Source: an uncultured Spirochaetales bacterium (GTDB taxonomy: Bacteria; Spirochaetota; Spirochaetia; Sphaerochaetales; Sphaerochaetaceae). Taken from it: a stretch of DNA of 64,000 bases. The position numbers were made by a program, and so were the translations under genes. Under the pieces are notes generated by a model. The model saw only the letters and a program-made list of their open reading frames with translations. It had not been told where the DNA came from and did not search any database. The stretch spans positions 1 through 64,000 of the forward strand of contig CASDZV010000072.1 of NCBI GenBank assembly GCA_949285905.1, given 5' to 3'. How positions within the stretch are numbered: position 1 is the stretch's first letter; each line of letters starts with the position of its first letter. Below are positions 53,571 to 62,253 of the stretch, in pieces.

Positions 53571-53602
53571 AAGCAGGTGTAGTGAACAATTCTCACCTGC
53601 TT
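53571..53602. terminator. bidirectional terminator between asnB and pyrG
   Basis: AAGCAGGTG (53571-53579) pairs with CACCTGCTT (53594-53602), 9 bp, 14-base loop. It lies between two convergent stop codons, with short T runs on either strand. Confidence 0.7.
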
Positions 53603-53609
53603 CAGATAA

Positions 53610-55208
53610 TCACTGCAATGCTGCTTTGATAAATCCATCAAAGAGCGGATGGACTCTGTTCGGGCGGCTTTTGAACTCGGGATGGGACTGTACTGCAACG
53701 AAGAATCGGCATGCTGGATTCTCCATCGCTTCAACAAGTTTTCCATCCGGGCTCATGCCACTGAAAACAATACCGCTATCAGCAATCCGGTCTCTGAACA
53801 GCGGGGAGACTTCATAACGATGCCTGTGTCTTTCCTGCACAAGATCCTGTTTATAAAGACTGTGCAGCAGTGTTCCTGGAAAAATTCTGCAAGGATAGGC
53901 CCCAAGACGCATGGTACCGCCTTTTGCCGTGATATTCCGCTGCTCATCCATCAGGTCGATGACGCATTCATCGCTTTCCGGGCTGAATTCTCTTGAGTCA
54001 GCCTCCCCCAACCCAGCCAGGGACCGGGCAGCCTCGATCACAGCAACCTGCATTCCAAGACATATGCCAAGATATGGGATATTATTCTCACGGGCATAAC
54101 GGGCACACTGAATCATTCCCTCAACACCTCTTGAGCCGAATCCGCCAGGGACCAGGATTCCATCTGTATCTGAAAGAAATTTCTCAGCACCTGTATTCTC
54201 AACATCTTCTGTATCAATAAATGAAAGTTCAAGATCCGCACCATTCCAGCTTGCTGCATGATACAGTGCCTCATTTATTGAAAGATACGCGTCATGGAGT
54301 TTTACATACTTGCCACATATCGCAATTCTGACTTTCCGTTTCTTTTCGCGGGTCATGCAGTCAACAGCTTCGCGCCATGCATCCAGATTGCACTTGCCGC
54401 AATCCAGAGAAAGCCTGGATACAACATAGTCATCAAAGCCTCTTTCATGAAGCAGCAATGGAAGTGAGTAAATCGGGCTTACATTCTCATTCCCGATTAC
54501 GGCACGCCTTTCGACATTACAGAACATTGCAATCTTTGAAAGGATATCATCATCAAGAGGTTTATCAGATCTGGCGATTATGCAATCCGGCATTATACCA
54601 ATACCCTGAAGCTCATGTACCGAGTGCTGGCTGGGTTTTGTCTTGTACTCACCGCTACATGCAAGATACGGGACAAGTACCACATGTATGAACATCGAGT
54701 TTCCAATACCAACCTCAGTGCGCAGCTGTCTAACTGCTTCAAGAAACGGCTGGCTTTCTATATCACCGATTGTACCGCCTATTTCTGTGATCACGACATC
54801 AGCATCTGACATCTCCCCCACAGAGTATATTGCAGCTTTTATCTCGTCTGTCACATGCGGGATTATCTGAACAGTCTTACCTAGATATTCTCCTTTTCTC
54901 TCCCTTGTGAGGATGTTCCAGAACACTCTGCCGCTTGTCAGGTTCGACTTCCTGTTCAGATTTTCATCGATGAACCTTTCATAGTGCCCGAGATCCAGAT
55001 CCGTCTCAGCACCATCTTCTGTGACAAACACTTCCCCATGCTGATATGGACTCATTGTGCCAGGATCGACGTTCAGATATGGATCAAGCTTCTGCGCTGC
55101 GACTTTCAGACCTCTCTGCTTCAAAAGAAGGCCTAGACTTGCAGCACTCACACCCTTACCAAGCCCAGATACAACACCGCCGGTGACAAATATGTATTTA
55201 CGGTCCAT
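53610..55208 (-). CDS. pyrG: CTP synthase
   Basis: About 532 residues from the ATG at 55208 (GGAGGG seven bases upstream; a longer frame is rejected). The N-terminal synthetase domain begins 'KYIFVTGGVVSGLGKGVSAA' (P-loop) with 'DPYLNVDPGTMSPYQHGEVF'. The C-terminal amidotransferase has 'VPGGFGSRGVEGMI', the Cys in 'YLGICLGMQVAVIEAAR', and the His-x-Glu near the end 'QSHPEFKSRP'. It makes CTP from UTP, ATP and glutamine. It uses glutamine and is next to the nitrogen genes. It has its own promoter and a terminator in its leader. Confidence 0.96.
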   Translation of the reverse strand: MDRKYIFVTGGVVSGLGKGVSAASLGLLLKQRGLKVAAQKLDPYLNVDPGTMSPYQHGEVFVTEDGAETDLDLGHYERFIDENLNRKSNLTSGRVFWNILTRERKGEYLGKTVQIIPHVTDEIKAAIYSVGEMSDADVVITEIGGTIGDIESQPFLEAVRQLRTEVGIGNSMFIHVVLVPYLACSGEYKTKPSQHSVHELQGIGIMPDCIIARSDKPLDDDILSKIAMFCNVERRAVIGNENVSPIYSLPLLLHERGFDDYVVSRLSLDCGKCNLDAWREAVDCMTREKKRKVRIAICGKYVKLHDAYLSINEALYHAASWNGADLELSFIDTEDVENTGAEKFLSDTDGILVPGGFGSRGVEGMIQCARYARENNIPYLGICLGMQVAVIEAARSLAGLGEADSREFSPESDECVIDLMDEQRNITAKGGTMRLGAYPCRIFPGTLLHSLYKQDLVQERHRHRYEVSPLFRDRIADSGIVFSGMSPDGKLVEAMENPACRFFVAVQSHPEFKSRPNRVHPLFDGFIKAALQ

Positions 55209-55223
55209 AGCTCCCTCCAAAAG

Positions 55224-55262
55224 AAAAAAGGACGCCAATCCCTTTTAAGGATAGACGCCCTT
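55224..55262 (-). promoter_or_regulatory. leader terminator of pyrG
   Basis: On the RNA AAGGGCGUC pairs with GGCGUCCUU (9 bp, two G-U), then an inner AUCC/GGAU, then six U, immediately before the GGAGGG of pyrG. Transcription starts only about seven bases upstream of this stem. CTP-sensing attenuation of pyrG is known in Bacillus, but that one depends on a GGGC start which is not evident here. Confidence 0.6.
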
Positions 55263-55275
55263 GTCTGATATGGCG

Positions 55276-55305
55276 AGTATAGCACTCATCAGGCATTTTT
55301 CTCAA
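55276..55305 (-). promoter_or_regulatory. promoter of pyrG
   Basis: TTGAGA (55305-55300), 18 bases, TATACT (55281-55276) with TG one base before it (extended -10), minus strand. Confidence 0.7.
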
Positions 55306-55685
55306 TTGACTTATTACACATAGTTGCGTTCATCATGCCATACCTCTCAAGAGACTAAGATTCAGAAATCTGGCTACTCCCTGATTATCCATATTGTGCA
55401 TATGCAGAGTCTATTGTGAGAAAAGCATATATGGCGCAATCCTAGTCCTTCGTTTGCCATCGCTCCGGATTTTCAGACATTTTCCGCTTTTTTCCGGAGT
55501 GGATGTTGACTTTCCGAAAATGATATGCACCCATTTTTTGGACAACACTTTCTATGCCACAGATAACCACATTCAGGTAACTCAATAGAATGAGCAGAGA
55601 ACTCTGAATATAAATTCATACCAGAAGACGATCCTATGTGATTCAAATTACTTTGTGAGATTTGTTTAGCAAGATATCATTCATC
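55306..55685. other. 380-base gap, no gene seen
   Basis: Between the pyrG promoter and the broken AlbA-type gene. It contains TTTTCCG/TTTTCAG-rich sequence near 55470-55520 like that behind the other AlbA-type gene, and a short plus-strand frame (55394-55588) with no ribosome site that I do not accept as a gene. Confidence 0.4.
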
Positions 55686-57217
55686 TTATTCAAGCTCCTT
55701 GATTACATGCCAGGAACCAGATTTCTTTGATCCAAGACGTTCCAGATAGCCATTTTCTCTCAGCCATTCAATATCTCTGTAGATTGTTCTGTCTGTTACT
55801 GACAATTCCGACTGCAGCTTTTCTACAGTTGCTTCAGGGCTGGCTTTCAGAAACTCAATCAAATGTTTTTTTCTGGAATGAACAGGATCTTCAGTACCAG
55901 CAGGAGAACCTTGATTTTCATCAGACAATCTGACATTTATCCTGACATCATCTGTGTTTTTACTGACATTTATCCTGACATCGTTGCTGTTTATCCTGAC
56001 ATTGGGCTCATCATCTTCTGTCAGTTTATCCATCTGGGCAAGCACCTTCCGGTAGTCAACAACAGAGTCGCTATTCAATGCCCTGTATTTCTCGATTGCC
56101 CTGTATAGCTTGGAAGCCTGGAATGTCACGCAGAAATCAAGGCCAGTGGAAGCTGTCTCAAACAAAGGTTCAGGATTTCCAGCGTCCTTGCATGAATCAA
56201 TCATTTTGGTGATGCCTGTACCGAATTTCTCAACAAGTCCGGCTTTATTGAATACATTTGATATGAGCGGATTGATGTGCCTGGATTTATGGTGTTCCAC
56301 AGTCCAATCCTCATCAACAATAGCTCTGTTGAGTATGCTGAGCGAATGATCATAAACCTTAATCAGGATAGATTGTCCTGATGACCAGTCGTTATGCATT
56401 AAAGAGTTAAAGACAGCTTCTCTAAGTGCGTCAAACGGATATGGATATGTCTCAATCCTTGTAGGCATGTCGTAGGATATGAGTGCATAAAGATATTTCA
56501 CCTTCAGGATATCAAGGATGCTTCTGCTGAGCATCATCAGAGATCCTTTTATCTCATCACTGCTCACTACATCCGCATCATTTCTCATCTTGCCAATAAG
56601 TATGGAAGCGCCTGGTACCACTTTTGATGGTTTTCTATGGAACAGGAGAACAGCAGCAACGGTAAGCTTTCCATCCTTAATAAGCTCAAGTTCTTCAAGG
56701 ATCTTCTCTCTGCTTTCAAGGGCTTTGCCGCTTATGCGGCCAGATGCAACAGCCTCTTCCCTGAAGATCTGGAAACTCTCTTCATCGAGATCATCAATCG
56801 AGACATTGTCTACAACAGATGAATCCCATGTTCTGTTCCTGACTTCAATCAAAGCATTCTGCTGCTGAGTTCCTTCCACTTTGAAATTAGCAGTTCCGAT
56901 ACGCTTATACATGTTCCCCTGATAGAAAACAGGAGCGTCAGATTTATGGACTATGATTTCGATATAAAGGCCATTGTCATCTTTCTTTGCATCTACAGAG
57001 ACATTAGAGTAATTCAGAGCCTGGACTATGCTGTTTGGAATTGATTCAAGCAATCTTCTTGTCTCATTGACTCCAAGATCCACGGTATTACCATCGTCAT
57101 CCTTCCCGATATATATATCTTACCGCCGGAAGCATTGGCCATCCCGCATATCTCGTCAAGAAATTTCTTCTTCCAGATGGCTTTGTATTCTATATTCTGC
57201 AATTCGAAATCTTCCAT
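55686..57217 (-). pseudogene. AlbA_2-type ATP-binding transcription regulator, broken by an (AT)5 frameshift
   Basis: The intact protein would be about 510 residues: AlbA_2 domain ('NIEYKAIWKKKFLDEICGMA' then 'NASGGKIYI'), ATP-binding module ('LREAVFNSLMHNDWSSGQSI') and a C-terminal helix-turn-helix ('EKLQSELSVTDRTIYRDIEW'). The frame is lost right after 'GGKIYI': the (AT)5 tract at about 57109-57118 is two bases too long to continue into 'GKDDDGNTVDLGVNETRR'. With (AT)4 the gene is whole. A translation restart within the second part is possible from 57083. It may be a slippage switch, a dying gene or a sequencing error. It is related in plan to the AlbA-type gene in the island, but differs in sequence. 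Confidence 0.75.
57109..57118. repeat. (AT)5 tract at the frameshift
   Basis: A run of five AT dinucleotides inside the AlbA_2 coding region. Removal of one unit restores the frame exactly as judged by the amino acids on both sides. Confidence 0.75.
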
Positions 57218-57584
57218 TCTTGCCTCACCCGCCTCTTCAGCCAGCTTAATCTGAAAACGTATTTTATCCTTGAACTGTCTCAGATAACCCAGTACGACAT
57301 TGGTTGTATTTTCATTGTATCTTCCTAAGACCCATTATGTAATGACCAATTACGCAAAGACTCGTTTGTTTTCATTACATCACAGTCTTCAAAGACCGTT
57401 TTAATTATTTTATTGAATGGTAACAATTTTCTTTCTACCATAAATTTTGCCTCATTACTCAATTTTATAATTGAAAAGGTGATATGCATTATCCATTCTT
57501 ACCGGAGAAGCTATCTGTTTTCTGCATAGTCCCTATCATTTTCCCGTTATGCTTGATAGCATGATGGAACCATCATAGACAACA
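57218..57584. other. gap upstream of the broken AlbA-type gene
   Basis: About 370 AT-rich bases. A minus-strand promoter can be drawn (TTACAT, 17 bases, TACAAT near 57310-57340). Nothing else is seen. Confidence 0.35.
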
Positions 57585-57607
57585 AAAGCTCCCTTTTGAG
57601 GAGCTTT
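57585..57607 (-). terminator. terminator of tRNA-Phe
   Basis: AAAGCTCC (57585-57592) and GGAGCTTT (57600-57607) form an 8-bp stem with a T-containing tail on the minus strand, directly after the tRNA. Confidence 0.75.
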
Positions 57608-57613
57608 CTTTGT

Positions 57614-57686
57614 TGCCGCCTCCAGGAATCGAACCAGGGACACAAGGATTTTCAGTCCTTTGCTCTACCAACTGAGCTAAAGCGGC
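57614..57686 (-). tRNA. tRNA-Phe (anticodon GAA)
   Basis: A complete 73-base cloverleaf on the minus strand: acceptor GCCGCTT/AGGCGGC (one G-T), D stem GCTC/GAGC, anticodon stem AAGGA/TCCTT with loop CTGAAAA giving GAA, T stem CCTGG/CCTGG paired through the TTCGATT loop. CCA is not encoded (ACA follows the discriminator). Confidence 0.95.
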
Positions 57687-57854
57687 ATCGCTGCATATCT
57701 GCAACGAATGAAAAATAACAGTTTTCAGCAATCGATGCAAGTGGATTTTTTCTTTATTTGCAATTTCTATGCATGAAATATTCACACAAGTCTATCATCT
57801 CTTTGCGCTTTCAGATATTATTACCATTAAAACCACATATTTCGGGAGGTTTAG

Positions 57855-59408
57855 ATGGATTCAGGCCAGATACAGACACTGATTACAATGATACTTTACA
57901 TTGCAATTGTCATTGGAATTGGTGTCTATTTTGCTAAACGCGCAAACGAAAATTCCGAGAATTATTATCTAGGCGGCCGGTCGCTCGGACCATGGGTTGC
58001 GGCATTCAGTGCAGAAGCTTCAGATATGAGCGGATGGCTTCTGATGGGACTTCCGGGACTTGCATACTGGACAGGACTTGCAGATGCATTCTGGACAGCT
58101 GCAGGACTCGCAATCGGCACTTATATCAACTGGCTCATAGTAGCACGAAGGCTCAGAAGATACTCAGAAATCGCAGGTAACGCAATAACACTGCCAGACT
58201 TCTTCAGCAACCGTTTCCATGAGAACAGAAAAGTGATCATGACCATCGCTTCGGTCTTCATCCTTATCTTCTTCTGCGTCTATGCTTCAAGCTGTTTCGT
58301 CACATGCGGAAAACTCTTCTCATCGCTTTTCGGCATTGATTACCACATCACAATGATCGTAGGAGCCGTATTTGTTGTCGTATACACATTCCTCGGAGGA
58401 TTTCTTGCAGAAAGTGTCAGCGATTTCATGCAGGCAGTTGTCATGGTACTGGCCCTTGTAATCATCCTCACACTTGGAACAATCTCAGCAGGTGGTATCG
58501 GAGAGGTATTTGCCAATCTGAAAGCCATTCCCGGGTTCCTGGAATTCTTCAACATCTCCACACCTGTAATGAACGAAGCTGGCGAGCAGATAATACAGAA
58601 CGGCGCTCCGCTCTTTGGAGAAGCTGCGCCATATGGTATCATTTCCGCCCTTTCAATGCTTGCATGGGGACTCGGATACTTCGGCATGCCACAGGTTCTC
58701 CTCCGCTTCATGGCCATCAGGCATCAGGATGAGCTGAAGAAGAGCAGACGCATTGCTACTATCTGGGTCATCATATCGCTAACAGCAGCTATTCTCATCG
58801 GTTTCATCGGAAGAGCATATGTTCCGACACAGTTCACGACAAATTCCGATGCAGAGAACATCTTCTCATTCCTCGCGTCAATCCTTCTTCATCCTCTCTT
58901 TGCAGGACTTGTAAGTGCAGGAATCCTCGCCGCTACAATCTCAAGTTCGGATTCCTATCTGCTCATTGCAGCATCCGCATTCTCCAAGAACCTCTGGCAG
59001 AGACTCTTCAGGAAAGAGGCATCAGACAAGGAAATCATGCATGTCGGACGTGTCGCACTGCTTGTCATCGCATTCCTCGGAGCAATCATTGCAATGGATG
59101 AGAACAGTATCATCTTCACAATCGTAAGCTTCGCATGGGCTGGTTTTGGTGCAACATTCGGACCATTAATGCTCTTCTCGCTTTTCTGGAAGCGCACAAC
59201 AAGAAGCGGTGCTATTGCTGGCATGATCTCCGGAGGTGCGATGGTGTTCATCTGGAACTTCCTTATAAAGCCGATGGGTGGAATATGGGGAATATATGAG
59301 CTGCTGCCCGCGTTCATTGTCTCATCTCTCTTCATCGTCGCAGTCTCTCTTCTTACAAAAGAACCGGACGAGACAATCCAGAAAGAGTTCGAAGCCGCAA
59401 AAGGCTGA
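57855..59408 (+). CDS. putP: sodium/proline symporter
   Basis: A 517-residue sodium:solute symporter of the PutP group with about 13 helices. 'YYLGGRSLGPWVAAFSAEAS' and 'DMSGWLLMGLPGLAYWTGL' (residues ~38-76) hold the Na+ and proline contacts of PutP, and 'ISSSDSYLLIAASAFSKNLW' in helix 8 the second Na+ site. GGGAGGT precedes the ATG. It imports proline with Na+, and could use the sodium gradient that the NhaC protein helps to keep. No other gene is in the unit. Confidence 0.92.
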   Translation: MDSGQIQTLITMILYIAIVIGIGVYFAKRANENSENYYLGGRSLGPWVAAFSAEASDMSGWLLMGLPGLAYWTGLADAFWTAAGLAIGTYINWLIVARRLRRYSEIAGNAITLPDFFSNRFHENRKVIMTIASVFILIFFCVYASSCFVTCGKLFSSLFGIDYHITMIVGAVFVVVYTFLGGFLAESVSDFMQAVVMVLALVIILTLGTISAGGIGEVFANLKAIPGFLEFFNISTPVMNEAGEQIIQNGAPLFGEAAPYGIISALSMLAWGLGYFGMPQVLLRFMAIRHQDELKKSRRIATIWVIISLTAAILIGFIGRAYVPTQFTTNSDAENIFSFLASILLHPLFAGLVSAGILAATISSSDSYLLIAASAFSKNLWQRLFRKEASDKEIMHVGRVALLVIAFLGAIIAMDENSIIFTIVSFAWAGFGATFGPLMLFSLFWKRTTRSGAIAGMISGGAMVFIWNFLIKPMGGIWGIYELLPAFIVSSLFIVAVSLLTKEPDETIQKEFEAAKG

Positions 59409-59416
59409 AAAAGAAG

Positions 59417-59443
59417 GGCTGGTACATAATGATGACCAGCCCA
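59417..59443. terminator. terminator between putP and the ankyrin gene
   Basis: GGGCTGGT (59417-59424) pairs with ACCAGCCC (59436-59443). On the minus strand TTCTTTTTC follows, so it ends the ankyrin gene; it probably also ends putP. Confidence 0.75.
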
Positions 59444-59466
59444 TTTCAATCCCCTTCAATGGAAAC

Positions 59467-59979
59467 TCACACAGCGCCCTTCTCTTTCAGAAGATTGACG
59501 ATGTATGTCTTCTTTGCGTTCTTTGCATAATCAAGAACTGAGTGGCCCTGATAATCACGGGCATTGATATCTGCACCGGACTTGATCAGCTGTGTTGTGA
59601 TCTTTGTCTCATCGTTGCTGTTTACAGCCATGATAAGTGCAGTCTCACCAAGATAATTTCTTGCATCAATGTTTGCGCCTGCATCAAGAAGAGCCTCGAT
59701 GACCTTTGGATTCTTCGAGCTGTTTGCAGCAAGGTGAAGAGCATTTGATCTGTACTTCGGCTCTGCCTCATGGATGTCTGCACCTGCCTCGATAAGAGCC
59801 TTGAGCACTGCTACAGAGTGATTGTACTGTGCTGCAAGCATTACAGGAGTAAGTCCCCATTCATTGTGTGCGTTGATATCAGCACCTTTGTCGAGAAGAT
59901 CCTTGATATCCCTAGCCTTTGTTGCGCTGATAGCTGCAGCAAGAAGCTTCTTGTTAATAGTTTCAGATGTTTTTGCCAT
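59467..59979 (-). CDS. cytoplasmic ankyrin-repeat protein
   Basis: A 170-residue protein without signal peptide, made of a short N-terminal helix and about four to five ankyrin repeats ('WGLTPVMLAAQYNHSVAVLK', 'RSNALHLAANSSKNPKVIEA', 'LGETALIMAVNSNDETKITT', 'QGHSVLDYAKNAKKTYIVNL'). It presumably binds a protein partner in the cytoplasm; the partner is unknown. GGAGGT lies before the ATG. It shares repeat type, but not export, with the island's ankyrin protein. Confidence 0.85.
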   Translation of the reverse strand: MAKTSETINKKLLAAAISATKARDIKDLLDKGADINAHNEWGLTPVMLAAQYNHSVAVLKALIEAGADIHEAEPKYRSNALHLAANSSKNPKVIEALLDAGANIDARNYLGETALIMAVNSNDETKITTQLIKSGADINARDYQGHSVLDYAKNAKKTYIVNLLKEKGAV

Positions 59980-60155
59980 TTAGATAAACCTCCAAGCAAT
60001 GGTAATTAGAATAATGTCGACAAAAAGAGAGCTTGTAAAGAGAAAAACACTATTTTGATGAATATAATTCACTTTCATTCAAAAAGTTATCCATATAGTT
60101 CTGAAAATATCTATTATCTGCGGTGTTTTCTTTGCATTCTTTCCAGATGGCAGTG
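59980..60155. other. short gap before adenosine deaminase
   Basis: About 175 bases holding the ankyrin ribosome site and promoter region (minus) and the -35 TTGCAT (60132-60137) of the adenosine deaminase promoter. Nothing else is seen. Confidence 0.35.
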
Positions 60156-60161
60156 TACAAT
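60132..60161 (+). promoter_or_regulatory. promoter placing the start site at the adenosine deaminase ATG
   Basis: TTGCAT (60132-60137), 18 bases, TACAAT (60156-60161), then six bases, then ATG at 60168. There is no ribosome site. Start at the A of the ATG would give a leaderless mRNA. Confidence 0.5.
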
Positions 60162-60167
60162 CACTAT

Positions 60168-61250
60168 ATGCTTAGTGAGGAAATAATCAGAAAAGCTCCG
60201 AAGGTTGAATTGCATGAGCACCTTGACGGATCACTGCGGCCAGAGACGATCATTGAGCTGGGAAGAGCGCAGGGAATTCCCCTTCCTGCAGACAATCCGG
60301 AAGATCTTGCCGCATGGTTCGCAAAAGGGACAGAAGAGAAGTCTCTCAGCCTCTATCTCAAAGCTTTCAGCGTGACAACAGCCCTGATGCAGGATAAAGA
60401 CAGTCTCCGGCGTATCGCCAGGGAAGAGATTGAGGATCTTGCCAGTGATGGTGTTGTATACGCTGAAATCCGCTTTGCACCTGTTCTGCACACGAAGCAG
60501 GGTCTGACAATGTCAGAAGTCGTGGAAGCTGTGCTTGAAGGAATTCAGGAAGGCAAGCGGGAAACAGGAATAGAAGCAGGTGTCATACTCTCCGCGATGC
60601 GGAACCAGGATCCGGAAATATCTCTCCGCACAGCCGAGCTTGCTGTTGCCTTTGCTGAGAGAGGGGTCGTTGGCTTTGATCTTGCAGGAGATGAATCAGG
60701 GCATCCGGCGAAGAAGCATATCAAAGCATTTGAATTCATCAGAGCCCAGAACTTCAACATCACTATCCATGCAGGAGAGGCATTTGGTCTTGAATCGATA
60801 TGGCAGGCAATCCAGATCTGCGGAGCCCAGCGGATCGGACATGGCACACGCCTTACCGATGATATGAAAATCGAGGACGGGAAGATTGTGAAAATGGGAT
60901 CGCTCGCTCACTTTGTGCTCGACAAGCGTATTCCTCTTGAGATGTGCCTGACAAGCAATATAGGAACCGGTGCTGTGAAAAGTTATGAAGACCACCCCTT
61001 CCCGATTTTCTATGGGAGCAGCTTCCGGGTATTTCTTTCCACAGACAACCGCCTCATGAGCGGAACAAGCCTCACAAAAGAATTCATGATAGCCTCAAGA
61101 CATTACAATCTGGGAATCCATGACATGGAAAAGATAACACTTAATGCAATGAAGAGTGCATTCATCCACCATGAGAAGAGGCTTAAGCTTATCTATGATG
61201 TCATAAAGAAAGGGTATGCTGATCTGCGAGCTGAATATGGGCTTTCATGA
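60168..61250 (+). CDS. add: adenosine deaminase
   Basis: About 360 residues from the ATG at 60168, chosen because the promoter -10 lies six bases before it; starts at 60123 or 60147 would lie within the promoter. Zinc-dependent deaminase: 'KVELHEHLDGSLRPETI' (His-x-His), 'NITIHAGEAFGLESI' (His, Glu), 'QRIGHGTRLTDD' (His) and 'FLSTDNRLMSGTSLTKEF' (Asp-Asp-like). It turns adenosine or deoxyadenosine into inosine plus ammonia in the cytoplasm. Stop overlaps that of the convergent rhomboid gene by 6 bases. Confidence 0.92.
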   Translation: MLSEEIIRKAPKVELHEHLDGSLRPETIIELGRAQGIPLPADNPEDLAAWFAKGTEEKSLSLYLKAFSVTTALMQDKDSLRRIAREEIEDLASDGVVYAEIRFAPVLHTKQGLTMSEVVEAVLEGIQEGKRETGIEAGVILSAMRNQDPEISLRTAELAVAFAERGVVGFDLAGDESGHPAKKHIKAFEFIRAQNFNITIHAGEAFGLESIWQAIQICGAQRIGHGTRLTDDMKIEDGKIVKMGSLAHFVLDKRIPLEMCLTSNIGTGAVKSYEDHPFPIFYGSSFRVFLSTDNRLMSGTSLTKEFMIASRHYNLGIHDMEKITLNAMKSAFIHHEKRLKLIYDVIKKGYADLRAEYGLS

Positions 61251-61871
61251 AAACCAGGCCCGCCATGGATTCATCCTCAGCCTTATGAGGCAGTAAAGAT
61301 AAGCGAAGACAAGTCCGGAAAGATGGGTCATATGCGCAATTCCACCGCCATATGATCCAACCTGGCTGAACAGCTCGATGCAGAAATACAGCAGCACAAG
61401 TACAGGAGCCCTTATCGGAAGGACACCGAAAAGGAGAATCCTTGCCCTGGGATAGATTACAGAAAAAAGCAGCATCACAGCATAAAGTGCGCCGGATGCA
61501 CCGATGAGCATCACATTGACACCCAAATAAAGGTAGACAAAGAAGCTGGCAATACCGGAAAGAATTCCAGTAAGGAAATAAAAGAGGACAAATTCCCGCG
61601 TACCGACTGCACGCTCAACAGCAGAGCCGAATATGAAAAGACCAAGCATGTTAGACACAAGATGCCAGACGCTGCCATGCATGAACATATATGTAATGAA
61701 CTGCCAGTAATAATGACCATAAATAATAGCGGATGGTATCATGGAAAAGAGAAAGCGAAGCGAAGGAAATATAAATTCTGCAACAAAATAGGTAAAAACA
61801 CATGAAACTATCAGCCAATTTGTTGCATTTGTATACGTATAGCGGAATCGTCTGTTGATGATACTGTTCAT
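61245..61871 (-). CDS. rhomboid-family intramembrane serine protease
   Basis: About 208 residues from the ATG at 61871 (a GTG at 61898 is possible). Six membrane helices with 'HGSVWHLVSNMLGLFIFGSA' (the H-x-x-x-N oxyanion part), the catalytic Ser in 'MLIGASGALYAVML' (G-A-S-G) and the His in 'GGIAHMTHLSGLVFAYLY'. It cuts membrane proteins within the bilayer; substrate unknown. A TTGCCA...TACTTT pair ends six bases before the ATG, again without a ribosome site. An inverted repeat lies just upstream. Confidence 0.88.
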   Translation of the reverse strand: MNSIINRRFRYTYTNATNWLIVSCVFTYFVAEFIFPSLRFLFSMIPSAIIYGHYYWQFITYMFMHGSVWHLVSNMLGLFIFGSAVERAVGTREFVLFYFLTGILSGIASFFVYLYLGVNVMLIGASGALYAVMLLFSVIYPRARILLFGVLPIRAPVLVLLYFCIELFSQVGSYGGGIAHMTHLSGLVFAYLYCLIRLRMNPWRAWFS

Positions 61872-61907
61872 TACTGCAAAGTAACCAAAGAATCCCACAG
61901 TGGCAAC

Positions 61908-61926
61908 ATGGGAAGATTTTTCCCAT
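61908..61926. promoter_or_regulatory. inverted repeat upstream of the rhomboid gene
   Basis: ATGGGAA and TTCCCAT, perfect, 5-base centre. It is 37 bases from the rhomboid ATG and next to its putative -35, a place for a dimeric repressor. Confidence 0.4.
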
Positions 61927-61993
61927 TATGTGCAAAAATTTCACACACATTGTTTGCGAATATTCATTTAAAACAATTTAATGAATATAAAAG

Positions 61994-62010
61994 TTGGCAT
62001 GCTTCTTGCA
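61994..62010 (+). promoter_or_regulatory. sigma-54-type promoter 1
   Basis: TTGGCATGCTTCTTGCA. The GG (61996-61997) and GC (62008-62009) are exactly 10 bases apart as sigma-54 (RpoN) needs; only one base of TGGCAC-N5-TTGCA differs. Start expected at 62021. Confidence 0.7.
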
Positions 62011-62020
62011 ATTAAAAGGT

Positions 62021-62096
62021 AGAGCAAACAGTTTTTTCAACAAACCTCCTTTTTAGTGTGTTCAAAGACGTCGTTTTGTGGCGTCTTTGTTCTTTT
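62021..62096 (+). ncRNA. candidate small RNA 1 with ACCUCCUUU motif
   Basis: About 76 bases from the predicted sigma-54 start to the end of an intrinsic terminator (AAAGACGTC/GGCGTCTTT stem, 62064-62088, then GTTCTTTTC). No reading frame of note. The first ~45 bases are unstructured and contain ACCTCCTTT (62044-62052), the exact complement of AAAGGAGGT. The 5' part (AGAGCAAACAGTTTTTTC) closely repeats in small RNA 2. It could block ribosome sites of mRNAs or copy the 16S 3' end. Confidence 0.6.
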
Positions 62097-62125
62097 CTAT
62101 GCAAATTTGCTGATTTTCGTCGGAT

Positions 62126-62142
62126 TTGGCACGATTAATGCA
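62126..62142 (+). promoter_or_regulatory. sigma-54-type promoter 2
   Basis: TTGGCACGATTAATGCA, GG (62128-62129) and GC (62140-62141) again exactly 10 bases apart, with a perfect TGGCAC. Start expected at about 62153. Confidence 0.7.
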
Positions 62143-62153
62143 ACAAGTTTTGT

Positions 62154-62253
62154 ACAGAGCAACAGTTTTTCATACCTCCTTTGCAACGTGTGAAAAAACT
62201 AACGCCGGGCAGCCCTCTCCCACCCCATTTATGGCTGTTCGGCGATTTTTTCT
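62154..62253 (+). ncRNA. candidate small RNA 2 with ACCUCCUUU motif
   Basis: About 100 bases, start after sigma-54 promoter 2, ending in a two-part terminator stem (CGCCG/CGGCG and CAGCC/GGCTG, 62203-62244) and TTTTTT. Its 5' segment (AGAGCAACAGTTTTTCAT) and ACCTCCTTT (62174-62182) line up with small RNA 1, followed in both by a GTGTG word. The terminators are unrelated, so the shared 5' part is what selection kept. Not protein-coding. Confidence 0.6.

Noticed and set aside
55208-55281. Bacillus-type reiterative-transcription control of pyrG
   Set aside because: The promoter places the start well before any GGG, so the required start sequence is not evident.
55394-55588. 64-codon plus-strand frame downstream of the broken AlbA-type gene
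   Set aside because: No ribosome site, no family resemblance, composition like the surrounding non-coding AT-rich DNA.
57573-57785. Minus-strand frame across tRNA-Phe
   Set aside because: It contains the whole tRNA-Phe cloverleaf; the frame is a by-product.
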